A stretch of DNA of 64,000 nucleotides from contig NZ_SMRO01000003.1 in the NCBI RefSeq assembly GCF_004359985.1, positions 239,523 to 303,522 on the forward strand, read 5' to 3'. A program made the position numbers and the translations under genes. Shown piece by piece: positions 27,845-35,969 of the stretch. The number at the start of each line of letters is the position of its first letter. The first letter of the stretch is position 1. The notes under the pieces are model-generated. The model was not told the DNA's origin. It worked only from the letters and a program-made list of their open reading frames with translations, and searched no databases. The stretch is from Paraburkholderia flava. Lineage in GTDB: Bacteria; Pseudomonadota; Gammaproteobacteria; Burkholderiales; Burkholderiaceae.

Positions 27845-28558
27845 TTACGGTTTCGCTTCGACCTGATCGAGCCATTCGCCGAACATCAGTCGAGCGGCCT
27901 TTTCGAGACCCGGTCCGAAGCGCGCGGTGTCGTCGCGCAGCTGCCGCACGTCGGTCCCTTCCGCGGCGATTTCGCTCGCATGGCCGATCAACCACGGCTC
28001 GAAGCGATCAGCACGGATTTCCGGATGACATTGCAGGCCCAGCACGTGCTGCCCCCACGCGAATGCCTGGTTTTCGCACACGGCCGTCGATGCGAGACGC
28101 GTTGCGCCCGCCGGCAGATCGAAGGTGTCGCCGTGCCAGTGCAGCATCGACGTCTGCGCCGCATCCAGATGACGCACCGGCGACGCGCGGCCCGCATCGG
28201 TCAGCGTCAGCGGCGACCAGCCGAGTTCAGTACGCGCCGCGCGATAAACACGCGCGCCGAGCACCCGCGCAATGAGCTGCGCGCCGAGACAGATGCCGAG
28301 CGTCGGCAGTCCGGCAGCAATACGCGTTTCTATTTTTTTGACGAGAGGAACGAGCGTCGGATAGCGCAGGTCGTCGCATGCATTGATCGGCCCGCCGAGT
28401 ACGACCATCAACGATGGCGCGACCGGGTCCGGCGCCTCGATACGTGCGAAGCCAATATCGAGATAACGCACGGGGCGACTGCGCTCGCCCAGCACCAGTT
28501 CGAGACTGCCCAGATCCTCGAAGTGCACGTGGCGGATGGCCAGAACTTCGTCATTCAT
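27845..28558 (-). CDS. class I glutamine amidotransferase-like protein
   Basis: This 237-residue protein with the GATase1 fold has the nucleophile Cys in LGICLGAQLIA (about residue 95) and the His-Glu pair in QCHPEIRADR (about residue 180). It resembles GuaA-like stand-alone amidotransferases such as YfeJ, which may act on glutamine or gamma-glutamyl compounds. It lies between the OYE gene and the MarR gene on the same strand, with 135-base gaps, so it may not be in an operon. Confidence 0.88.
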   Translation of the reverse strand: MNDEVLAIRHVHFEDLGSLELVLGERSRPVRYLDIGFARIEAPDPVAPSLMVVLGGPINACDDLRYPTLVPLVKKIETRIAAGLPTLGICLGAQLIARVLGARVYRAARTELGWSPLTLTDAGRASPVRHLDAAQTSMLHWHGDTFDLPAGATRLASTAVCENQAFAWGQHVLGLQCHPEIRADRFEPWLIGHASEIAAEGTDVRQLRDDTARFGPGLEKAARLMFGEWLDQVEAKP

Positions 28559-28693
28559 CGGCGGCTTCCGTCGTCAGGTTGGCGGATTAACGAATTGGCG
28601 AATGACTCGACCCGCGCCGCACGGCAAAAGCCGGTGCGGCGCGGGTGCCGCCCTCGAGGGGCGGCTTGTCGGCGCAGTGTAACGGAGTCGGAC

Positions 28694-29338
28694 TCAGGCG
28701 TGTTGCGCGAAGACCTTCCAGGTCTTCTTTTGCGTCGCGACGTCCGCGGTCTCGTGAACAGAGCAATCGAGACGCAGGTCGGTATCCGAGAACGAGAGGT
28801 CGAGCAACGCGCAGCGATGCGGGACCTTCTTCGGATTCTTGCTCGGAATGAAATGCGTACAGCTCACGCACATGCGGTGCGACGGAATGTCACCCTGCAC
28901 TTCGAGTTGCCGGATGGTTTTCAGCAGCGTGCGATAGAGCAGCGACTGCTCTTCGTCGCGCAGCGTGCCCACCGCCTTCGACAGAAAGTCCGGCCATTGC
29001 GCCGCCCGCTTCGCTGCCGTGCGGCCGCGTGCGGTGAGACGCACCGCGAGTGCGCGGCCGTCGTCAAGTGCGCGACGCTTTTCGACCAGACCCTTGCCCT
29101 CGAGCGTGCTGACCGCATCGCTCGTCGTCGCGGCCGTCAAGGCCGTTTCGCGTGCAATTTCGCCGAGCCGCATCGGACCGCGGCGCTGCATCAGCAAGAC
29201 GAGAATTTCACCCTGGGTCGGCGTGAGTCCCGCGCCTTCCGCCCATTCCCATGCCTGACTCCGCATGGCCGTGCTCAGTCGTAACAGACCATGGGTCACC
29301 CGTCCCATTGCCTGTTCTCCGTAAACGCCTTCGCTCAT
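28694..29338 (-). CDS. MarR-family regulator with C-terminal cysteine cluster
   Basis: This 214-residue protein has a MarR winged helix at about 20-150 (LTPTQGEILVLLMQRRGP, LGEIARETALTAATTSDAVS). It is followed by a roughly 60-residue extension not found in ordinary MarR. The extension holds four cysteines spaced C-x2-C-x16-C-x15-C, with a basic segment between, suggesting zinc or iron-sulphur binding or redox sensing. It is divergent from an origin-like region and has no obvious target operon beside it. Confidence 0.88.
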   Translation of the reverse strand: MSEGVYGEQAMGRVTHGLLRLSTAMRSQAWEWAEGAGLTPTQGEILVLLMQRRGPMRLGEIARETALTAATTSDAVSTLEGKGLVEKRRALDDGRALAVRLTARGRTAAKRAAQWPDFLSKAVGTLRDEEQSLLYRTLLKTIRQLEVQGDIPSHRMCVSCTHFIPSKNPKKVPHRCALLDLSFSDTDLRLDCSVHETADVATQKKTWKVFAQHA

Positions 29339-29588
29339 GATCTATGTTTGGTTGTGACAGCTTTTCGCTGCGTGGTTGGTTGCTGGGCGCCGGATCGCAA
29401 GCAACCTCGTGGGGCAAGTTCCGCCGATATCCGGACGGGTTAACGTCAACGAACTTGAAAAAATTCCGTAAAAAAATACCGCATGACCGCTGCGTGACTC
29501 TCGCATATGCGGATGAAAACCGCGCGTCGCCGCACAACGTTCGCACCAGGAATCCACATTCTATGCGAGTGCGGCAAATCGCACAGCT

Positions 29589-29827
29589 AAGTTATCCCAT
29601 GCATTCTGTGGATAACCCTGGGAAAAGCCCTTGCACAACATGTGCGCCGTTTCTTGACAACGTTTGCTTCGCCCGGCGGACCGCAAGAGTTATCCGCGTT
29701 CCGCACGCTTCATGCACTCGCGATCCGCGTAGTTATTGCATTCGCAGCCCGATGACTTTGCACGGGTTTACCGCGTTATCCACAGAAAGGGTCGATGCTT
29801 GTTAACTATTACTACAGACGTATACGT
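29589..29827 (-). other. origin-like module 1 (DnaA boxes plus unwinding element)
   Basis: Read on the minus strand, the elements in order are GTATACGT (29825-29818), then a 41-base block 29815-29775 containing TAGTAATAG trinucleotides, GTTAACAA and a perfect DnaA box (TTATCCACA on plus, 29776-29784). Next come GAATGCAATAAC (29743-29732), GGATAACT (29695-29688) and a DnaA-box pair GGTTATCCACAG-N8-GGATAACTT (29617-29589). On the plus strand the box is followed by CTATTACTAC, the layout of the DnaA-box to DnaA-trio unwinding system described in Bacillus subtilis. A mirror copy lies at 32921-33164. Confidence 0.7.
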
Positions 29828-29864
29828 TCTCTTCGTAAACATCTTGGGAAACTATTACTGGAAA

Positions 29865-29890
29865 TTAAAAAACCCGCGAGAAGCGGGTTT
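29865..29890 (-). terminator. rho-independent terminator of ybdK
   Basis: AAACCCGC (29870-29877) pairs with GCGGGTTT (29883-29890) around GAGAA. On the minus strand it continues TTTTTTAATTT. It ends the YbdK transcript just before the AT-rich side of origin-like module 1, about 77 bases after the stop. Confidence 0.85.
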
Positions 29891-29966
29891 CCGAAGATTT
29901 TTCGCAGGTCCCACGCGGGATATCACCCGCGTGTGACGCGTACATTAAGCGCCCTACGTACTTACG

Positions 29967-31082
29967 CTAGGCACGCCATTGCAGACATTGCTGCCGCACG
30001 GCTTCATGCAAAGACTTCTCTTCTGCAACGACTCCGCGCAGCCATGTCGCATCGTTGATCTGGTTGCGCGCGATCGCGCCGACTTCTTCCAGCGCCTGCG
30101 CGGAACCGAGTGCATCGGCATGCGGCGCGATGCGTTCGAGCGTTTCGATGATGTCTTCCGAGATCGTCTTGCGCTCCCCCGTCTGCGGATCGATACACGT
30201 CCCTGCGAGACCGAAGCGGCATGCTTCGAAACGATTGAACGTGTAGACGAGGTAGTCGTCTTCTTTCGGCATCAGCGGTTTGTCGAGCAGCAGATGACGT
30301 GCGAGCGTCTGGATGTAGCAAGCGATCGCCGCAGCACGATCGACCGATAGCGGCGTGTCCATCACACGCACTTCGATCGTGCCGAAGCCGGGCTTCGGCC
30401 GGATGTCCCAGTAGAAATCCTTCATGCTGTTGACCACGCCCGTGTTGACCATCTTCGAGAAATATTCCTCGAAGCTGTCCCACGTCAGCACGAACGGCGC
30501 GCGGCCGGACAGCGGAAACGCGAACACGGAGTTCAGACGCGCCGAGTGAAAACCCGTGTCGACACCCTGCACGAACGGCGACGACGCCGACAGCGCGATG
30601 AAGTGCGGAATGAAACGGGACAGCGAATGCAGCAGAAACAGCGCGCTGTCCGAATCCGGGCAACCGATATGCACGTGCTGGCCGAACACCGTGAACTGTT
30701 TCGCGAGGTAGCCGTAGAGTTCGGACAGATACTGGAAACGTGGCGTATCGACGATCTGCCGTTCGCTCCATTGCTGGAACGCATGCGTGCCGCCGCCGCA
30801 CAAACCAACGTTCAGACGATCGGCCGCACCGACCAGCGTGTCGCGGATCGTGCGCAGATCGACGACTGCCTGTTCGTGCGTCGTGCAGATGCCGGTCGAC
30901 AGCTCGATCATGCTTTCGGTGATTTCTGGCGTGATGTTGCCGGGAATCTTCTCGTCCTTGATGAGCCGCATCAGGTCGGTGCCGGCTTTCGTCAGGTCGT
31001 AATCGTGCGTGTTGACGATCTGCATTTCGAGTTCGATACCGAACGTGAACGGCTTCGAATCGATAAAGGGTTCGAGTGACAT
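29967..31082 (-). CDS. ybdK: YbdK-family carboxylate-amine ligase (GCS2)
   Basis: This 371-residue ATP-dependent ligase belongs to the glutamate-cysteine ligase type 2 family; E. coli YbdK has weak gamma-glutamylcysteine activity. The N-terminus [13 protein letters not shown] carries the metal and ATP carboxylates, and [35 protein letters not shown] and [11 protein letters not shown] are family blocks. [12 protein letters not shown] at 31082 is the chosen start; the frame extends 63 bases further. The true gshA is at 55616-57229, so this is probably not the main glutathione enzyme. It lies between the two origin-like modules. Confidence 0.9.
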   Translation of the reverse strand: MSLEPFIDSKPFTFGIELEMQIVNTHDYDLTKAGTDLMRLIKDEKIPGNITPEITESMIELSTGICTTHEQAVVDLRTIRDTLVGAADRLNVGLCGGGTHAFQQWSERQIVDTPRFQYLSELYGYLAKQFTVFGQHVHIGCPDSDSALFLLHSLSRFIPHFIALSASSPFVQGVDTGFHSARLNSVFAFPLSGRAPFVLTWDSFEEYFSKMVNTGVVNSMKDFYWDIRPKPGFGTIEVRVMDTPLSVDRAAAIACYIQTLARHLLLDKPLMPKEDDYLVYTFNRFEACRFGLAGTCIDPQTGERKTISEDIIETLERIAPHADALGSAQALEEVGAIARNQINDATWLRGVVAEEKSLHEAVRQQCLQWRA

Positions 31083-31168
31083 AGCGTCTCTTGGGTCAGG
31101 TCGGCAGACCGGTTCGATTCGAACGGCCTGCCGGTAACAAAACAATGTACGTGAGGCTTAGTCGGAAC

Positions 31169-32377
31169 TCAGTCCGCGTCGCGACGTTCGCCCACCAGCG
31201 CAAGGCTGCGATACACGAGCCACGGACCGACGATCTGCAATACGACGATCGAACACATCACGACGGCACGCAGCATCGGATCGAAATTCGGGTACAGCGT
31301 GTACGTATCGTCGACGAGCAGATACGCGAGCGCCGACATCGGCGACAACGACAGGCCGAGTGCGACGCCCTGCTTCCAGTTCAGGCCGCTCGGTTTCGCG
31401 AACGCGAGCACGCCAACCAGCTTCGCAATCAGACGCGCGACGATCAACCCGAGCGCGGCCACGCCGCCGAGCGCGATGTCTTTCCATTCGAATGTGGTCA
31501 GTGTCAGCACGAACAGGATCACAGTCAGCAGCCAGCCGGCCGTGCCGAAATGCTGCGGCCACAACTGCGGACGCTCATCACGATTCTTCACGATGATGCC
31601 GGCCGCGAGCAGACTCAGAATGGTCGACAGCTTGAACACGTGCGCAATCGCGATAGCGAGCAACACGAGCCCGAACAGCGCGACGAACGAATGCTCGTCC
31701 TGCATGTTCATCCGACGATAGAAGAAATTGCACGCGCGTGCGAGGCAGTACGCGAGAATCAGCGAACCGATCAGCAGATACAGCGGCTGCAGGATCGTCG
31801 CGAACACATTGCCGTACACCTCCTGATGCAGCCAGCTCGACGCGAGCTTCTCGATCACGACTGCGTACATGCTGTTCAGCGCGGTGAGCGTCATCAGCCG
31901 TTGCGTGACCTGGCCTTCCGCGCGCAGTTCGGTCTTCAGCTGGATCACCATTGCCGGCGACGTCGCCATCGCAATCGACGCGAGCACCATCGCGACCATC
32001 GTCGGCACGCTCAGGAACAGCAGCACGATCAGCACGAATACGAAAGTCAGCGTCGCTTCGGCGACGCTCGACAGAATCAGCCAGTAATTGCGGCGCATCC
32101 AGCGCAGATCGAGACGGCTACCGAGTTCGAACAGCAGCAGACCAAGTGCAACGTCGAGCAACGGTCGCGCAGCAGCGGCGGATCCTGCATCGATCACACC
32201 CCCACCAGCCGCTCCGGCGATCAGGCCGATGATCGCGTAGCCCGAAATGCGCGGCAGACGCCACGCGCGATAGCAGAGTTCGCCGCACAACCCTGCAGCG
32301 AGCAAGGCGAGACCCGCCCAGAAGATCGCATCGGGCGTGAGCGGCCACGCGGGAAAGAATGAAAACGCCGACTTCAT
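31169..32377 (-). CDS. Kef-type (CPA2) monovalent cation:proton antiporter
   Basis: This 402-residue membrane protein has about 12 hydrophobic segments and no C-terminal RCK/TrkA-N domain. Segments such as RLPRISGYAIIGLIAGAAGG, ALGLLLFELGSRLDLRWMRR and MVAMVLASIAMATSPAMVIQ match the CPA2 Na+/H+ exchanger fold (KefB/GerN). The start at 32377 gives MKSAFSFFPAWPL; the frame goes on to 32416. It is 86 bases upstream of ybdK and possibly co-transcribed. The ion is unknown. Confidence 0.87.
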   Translation of the reverse strand: MKSAFSFFPAWPLTPDAIFWAGLALLAAGLCGELCYRAWRLPRISGYAIIGLIAGAAGGGVIDAGSAAAARPLLDVALGLLLFELGSRLDLRWMRRNYWLILSSVAEATLTFVFVLIVLLFLSVPTMVAMVLASIAMATSPAMVIQLKTELRAEGQVTQRLMTLTALNSMYAVVIEKLASSWLHQEVYGNVFATILQPLYLLIGSLILAYCLARACNFFYRRMNMQDEHSFVALFGLVLLAIAIAHVFKLSTILSLLAAGIIVKNRDERPQLWPQHFGTAGWLLTVILFVLTLTTFEWKDIALGGVAALGLIVARLIAKLVGVLAFAKPSGLNWKQGVALGLSLSPMSALAYLLVDDTYTLYPNFDPMLRAVVMCSIVVLQIVGPWLVYRSLALVGERRDAD

Positions 32378-33203
32378 CGTGATGGGTTCTCCTTGTGCAG
32401 CGACAGTTCTCCGCACGGAGCGTGCGGTGCGACGATGGCTCGTGGAGCGTACACCGGCTGTATGGCGGTATGCGCTGCGTGCCGATCGACGGGTGAACTG
32501 TCAGCGATCGGATGAATACTGAACGTGCCGGCACTGCATGGCGGCCTGCTGCAACAGACATTGCGCAGCTCAGGCTACCGGCCGGGGTGAATGAACGCCG
32601 CCGACTTTCGAATCAGATTCTGATTGACCGGCAACCGTTCCGTTGATGCGTCGATCGCTCGAAGCGACGTGTGACGCGGGAAGAACGGCGATTGTGCCAT
32701 AGCTTTTTCGCACTCGACGCAAAACGCGCCGAACATCCTTCGAACCTGCCGTCAGGCGGTAAAAACGAACCGCGGTTTGCGATCTTCGAAGGAAAAACCG
32801 ACCGGTCATCGCGTGCATTGCAGCATCGATCCGGCTGCGTTTGCGACGCACTTGCGACGGCGAAGCCTCGTTTTGCATCCGCCGACCGATGCGCCTTCTG
32901 GTTTAAAAGGTTTACCGTATGTATACGTAGTAGCAGTTAACAAAGGTCGCTCATTTCTGTGGACAACCCCTGTTTACCGAACGGAATCATCCGCTTGCCG
33001 AATGCACAACCGGACGCGAAGGATGTGCGGCCGCGACCGGTTCCATTGCATAACTTTTGGGTCAAACGGCGCGCGACGAAGTTACCCCGTTTACGTCCAC
33101 ATCGGTTCCACACGAGTTGCGCATGCAATTCGAACGGTTATCCACAGCGTCGCGTGGATAACTTGCGTGCGTCGAGAAATCGGAGAAATCGGGAACGGGA
33201 GCT
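32378..33203. other. long non-coding region with second DnaA-box cluster
   Basis: This 826-base gap lies between the antiporter start and the mnmC stop, the largest in the window. Its right third carries origin-like module 2 (32921-33164). Immediately left of it is an AT-rich run (GTTTAAAAGGTTTACCGTAT, 32901-32920). The part 32378-32900 shows short repeats but no convincing gene. Confidence 0.75.
32921..33164 (+). other. origin-like module 2 (mirror copy of module 1)
   Basis: On the plus strand GTATACGT (32921-32928) overlaps a 41-base block 32927-32967: GTAGTAGCAGTTAACAA, ten bases, then TTTCTGTGGACAAC with a one-mismatch DnaA box. GAATGCACAAC (33000-33010), GCATAACT (33048-33055) and the pair GGTTATCCACAG-N8-GGATAACTT (33136-33164, boxes 33138-33146 and 33153-33161) follow. 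Element order matches module 1 and spacings agree within about one base for the inner elements (31/32 and 36/37) and ten for the last (70/80). The trinucleotide side points towards module 1. Confidence 0.7.
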
Positions 33204-35162
33204 TCAGCGCACCGTGCCGTGCCGCAATGCACGCAGCAGGAATCGTGCGGGATCGATCGTGTCGGCGAGCTCGCGTTCAATCGGCCAGGGCTCGCCTTCG
33301 ATCTGCGCGGCGATCAGTTCGGCACCGAGCGCGGCCCAGACGAGACCGCGTGACCCATACGCGAACGCGCCATAGAGACCCGATGCGCGAGGCAGGTCGA
33401 GCGGCCATGCACCGCGCAGCCGGTCGGCATCGCGCGTGGCAACGGTTTCGTCGGCGAGCTGTCCGATCATCGGCATGCGGTCGCTCGTCACACAGCGAAA
33501 TGCGACGCGTCCGGATAGTGTCGCGGCCTCGTCAGGGTCGAGTGCGGCCGACGGCATCATGCGCGCGAGTCGCTCGACGTTGTCGATGTGATCCGCCGCG
33601 CGCAGCGACGTGTCGGTGTCGTCGATATCGTAGGACGCACCGGTCAGCGTGATGCCGTCGGCGAGCGGCACCGCGTAGCCATCGCCGATCACCGGCAGAT
33701 GTGGCGATGAGATGCGCTGCGGCAGCAGCGTCAACTGACCGCGTACGCTGCGCGTCGGCGCATGCTGCAATCCAGCGACGCGCGCGGCTTCATGTGCGTT
33801 CGCGAAAATCACGACCGGTGCGATCGCGACCGTGTTGCCCGATGTATCGATCACGGCCCACTGCTCGCCTACCCGTTCGACACGCGCGACATCGACGCCG
33901 AAACGTCGCTCGAGCCGTTCGCCCGCCGCTGCGTATTGCGCCGCGCACAACGCAGCCGGATCGATCCAGCCGCCGTGCGGATGAAACCATCCGCTGTGCG
34001 CGAGCGACACACCAGCGAGACGCTGTGCATCGTCGCGTGATACAGGTATGACGTAATCGCGTGGCCATCCGAACGCAGCGAGCGCATTCGTCATGCTGTG
34101 CCATTCGTCTTCGTTTTCGGCGAGTTCGAGCAGGCCGTTTGTGCTGCGCGATAGTGATAGACCAGAGCGTTCGAGTTCGGTCCAACGCTGTAGTGCGTAC
34201 GCGAAGCCCGCACGCGTGATGCGTGAAGCGACGCTATCGTCGCGCGACAGCAGCGGATGAAATACGCCCGCAGGATTGCCGGACGCATCGCGCGCGATGG
34301 CGTTATGTCGTTCCAGCGATGTCACTTGCCAGCCACGCGCAGCAAGCCGTTCGATCACCGCACAACCGGCGAGGCCTGCACCGATCACGACGGCATGCCG
34401 ATGCTCAACGGCGAGCGGCACTGGTGGCTCATAGCGCCGCACACGCCAGCGCGGCGCAAACTTGCCGACCAGCATCGCGCGTTTCCAGCCGAAGCCATCG
34501 ACCTTGCGATACTCGAAACCGGTCTGCGTCAGCGCGCGTTTCACATCGCCGGCGCTCGTGTAAGTGGAGAACGTTGCTTGGTCGCCGGCGAGGCGCGCGA
34601 GCATCCGGAACAACAACGGTGTCCACAATTCGGGATTTTTCGCGGGCGCGAAGCCGTCGAGATAGAACGCATCGGCGCGTAGCCATAGCGAAGAGAGTGT
34701 CGTCGTCGCGTCGCCGAACACCAGCGTCAATGTGACGCGGCCCTCTTCGAATTCGAGTCGGTGTGTGCCCGGCATCAACGTCGGCCATGCGTCGGCAAGA
34801 CGTTCGGCGAACTCGAGCACCAATGTGTCTGCGATGGTCGCCGCATACGCAGCGCGCAGATCGTCCGCAGTAAACGGGTGTTTTTCGGTCGACACGAAAT
34901 GCAGACGTTCGCAGCGCGCCGGGTCCGCGCGCCACGCAGCCCACGTCGCCAGGAAGTTGATGCCCATGCCGAAACCCGTCTCCACGATCGTGAAAACGCG
35001 GCGGCTGCGCCAACGTTCCGGCAATCCGTTGCCGTGCAAAAAGACGTATTCCGCCTGCTCGATAGCGCCGACGGCGCTGTGATAAATGTCGTCGTGACGC
35101 GGCGAAAACGGGGTGCCGTTATCGCGAAACGCGAGTGTCGCGGGGATGAGCGGTTCAGTCAT
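33204..35162 (-). CDS. mnmC: bifunctional tRNA U34 methyltransferase/FAD-dependent oxidoreductase MnmC
   Basis: This 652-residue two-domain enzyme finishes mnm5s2U34: the FAD domain removes the carboxymethyl group left by MnmEG, and the SAM domain then methylates. The methyltransferase domain is residues 1-240 (TIVETGFGMGINFLATW; YLDGFAPAKNPELWT). The FAD domain starts near residue 255 (AVVIGAGLAGCAVIERLA). Length and order match E. coli MnmC. It is transcribed toward the large non-coding origin-like region. Confidence 0.95.
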   Translation of the reverse strand: MTEPLIPATLAFRDNGTPFSPRHDDIYHSAVGAIEQAEYVFLHGNGLPERWRSRRVFTIVETGFGMGINFLATWAAWRADPARCERLHFVSTEKHPFTADDLRAAYAATIADTLVLEFAERLADAWPTLMPGTHRLEFEEGRVTLTLVFGDATTTLSSLWLRADAFYLDGFAPAKNPELWTPLLFRMLARLAGDQATFSTYTSAGDVKRALTQTGFEYRKVDGFGWKRAMLVGKFAPRWRVRRYEPPVPLAVEHRHAVVIGAGLAGCAVIERLAARGWQVTSLERHNAIARDASGNPAGVFHPLLSRDDSVASRITRAGFAYALQRWTELERSGLSLSRSTNGLLELAENEDEWHSMTNALAAFGWPRDYVIPVSRDDAQRLAGVSLAHSGWFHPHGGWIDPAALCAAQYAAAGERLERRFGVDVARVERVGEQWAVIDTSGNTVAIAPVVIFANAHEAARVAGLQHAPTRSVRGQLTLLPQRISSPHLPVIGDGYAVPLADGITLTGASYDIDDTDTSLRAADHIDNVERLARMMPSAALDPDEAATLSGRVAFRCVTSDRMPMIGQLADETVATRDADRLRGAWPLDLPRASGLYGAFAYGSRGLVWAALGAELIAAQIEGEPWPIERELADTIDPARFLLRALRHGTVR

Positions 35163-35588
35163 GCGTGACGAAAAGACGGCGATGCGATGTTCGAAGACTG
35201 CCCGGAAAGCCGCATGCCGTGGGGTTTCTACGGAGTTCCACTAGCGTCGGCGGCGCGCGATCGTTGGCAAAAACCAACGTCAGCGCGCGTCTCGACCGAT
35301 ACAAAACGCTCGGGCGGGTGTCGTCGAGTTCCAAAAACGACACTTTCCTAAGCGGAACCGCCAAAGAACGCTGTAATTCTTCGAAACCCTTGTCCTGTAT
35401 GGGTTTGCGCTGCGCTATCATAGCAAGCGCCGCGGAGTGATGCGGCAGCACGGCCGTCATGCAACACGTTGCGCGACGCGTTTGTCCGGAGCGCCTCCGG
35501 AGCCGTCGCTGCTCGACGGCGTGGCGCGCGCACGTATAATCGGCGCGTTCGCGCTGTTCGTGTCAACCTAAACCAGAAAGGAACCTTA
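35163..35588. other. region between mnmC and hupB
   Basis: This 426-base stretch contains two overlapping open frames on opposite strands (35155-35460 minus, 35165-35440 plus). Neither has a recognisable domain or a good ribosome binding site; I do not call either. The right end carries the hupB promoter. GGCTCCGGAGGCGCTCC-like dyads near 35490 may be leader structure. Confidence 0.5.
35513..35540 (+). promoter_or_regulatory. sigma-70 promoter of the HU gene
   Basis: A consensus -10 TATAAT (35535-35540) lies 16 bases after TCGACG (35513-35518, four of six -35 matches). The start ATG at 35589 follows after a roughly 43-base leader with AGAAAGGAA as ribosome binding site. Confidence 0.65.
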
Positions 35589-35867
35589 ATGAACAAACAG
35601 GAACTGATCGACGCCGTCGCAGGACAGACGGGCGCCAGCAAGGCTCAAACCGGTGAAACGCTGGACACGTTGCTTGAAGTGGTCAAGAAGGCTGTGTCGA
35701 AGGGTGACTCGGTCCAGTTGATCGGCTTCGGCAGCTTCGGTTCGGGTAAGCGCGCAGCCCGTACGGGCCGCAACCCGAAGACCGGTGAAACCATCAAGAT
35801 TCCGGCTGCCAAGACCGTCAAGTTCACGGCTGGTAAAGCGTTCAAGGACGCGGTCAACAAGCGCTAA
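35589..35867 (+). CDS. hupB: nucleoid protein HU
   Basis: This 92-residue histone-like DNA-bending protein is a homodimer or heterodimer that compacts the nucleoid and assists origin opening. The DNA-binding arm motif [20 protein letters not shown] carries the usual Gly-Phe-Gly and Arg-Asn-Pro. It starts [11 protein letters not shown] after AGAAAGGAA; the longer frame upstream includes the promoter and is rejected. It is a single-gene unit with its own strong promoter and terminator. Confidence 0.97.
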   Translation: MNKQELIDAVAGQTGASKAQTGETLDTLLEVVKKAVSKGDSVQLIGFGSFGSGKRAARTGRNPKTGETIKIPAAKTVKFTAGKAFKDAVNKR

Positions 35868-35891
35868 GCATCGGTTGCTTTTTTGTTGACG

Positions 35892-35914
35892 CCCGCCTCT
35901 GGCGGGTTTTTTTT
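35892..35914 (+). terminator. rho-independent terminator of hupB
   Basis: CCCGCC (35892-35897) and GGCGGG (35901-35906) enclose TCT and are followed by eight T residues, 25 bases after the hupB stop. Confidence 0.92.
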
Positions 35915-35969
35915 CGTCTGCGATTTTCGAGTGCGGCGGTGTCGCCGCACTCATGTTTCAGTCGCGGCT

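Larger units (their letters stand above)
29339..29966. other. non-coding region with DnaA-box cluster
   Basis: This 628-base gap lies between the MarR start and the YbdK stop. It carries the left origin-like module (29589-29827), an AT-rich stretch with a second AACTATTAC copy (29850-29858; first 29804-29812) and the ybdK terminator. Small open frames here have no protein-like features. Confidence 0.75.

Noticed and set aside
26345..29284. A 979-codon open frame on the plus strand
   Set aside because: It runs antisense to three clear genes (OYE, amidotransferase, MarR) and its product is Arg/His-rich without any domain; high GC explains the open frame.
29589..29827. DnaA boxes here as only a DnaA-regulated promoter of the MarR gene
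   Set aside because: Cannot be fully excluded, but the matched, inverted copy 3 kb away with the same spacing and trinucleotides is not explained by a promoter role.
29967..31082. Annotation of this ligase as GshA
   Set aside because: It belongs to the YbdK/GCS2 family; a full type 1 GshA is at 55616-57229.
35155..35460. 101-codon minus-strand open frame between mnmC and hupB
   Set aside because: No recognisable domain, no ribosome site, and overlaps mnmC and another open frame; kept only as a note in the gap entry.
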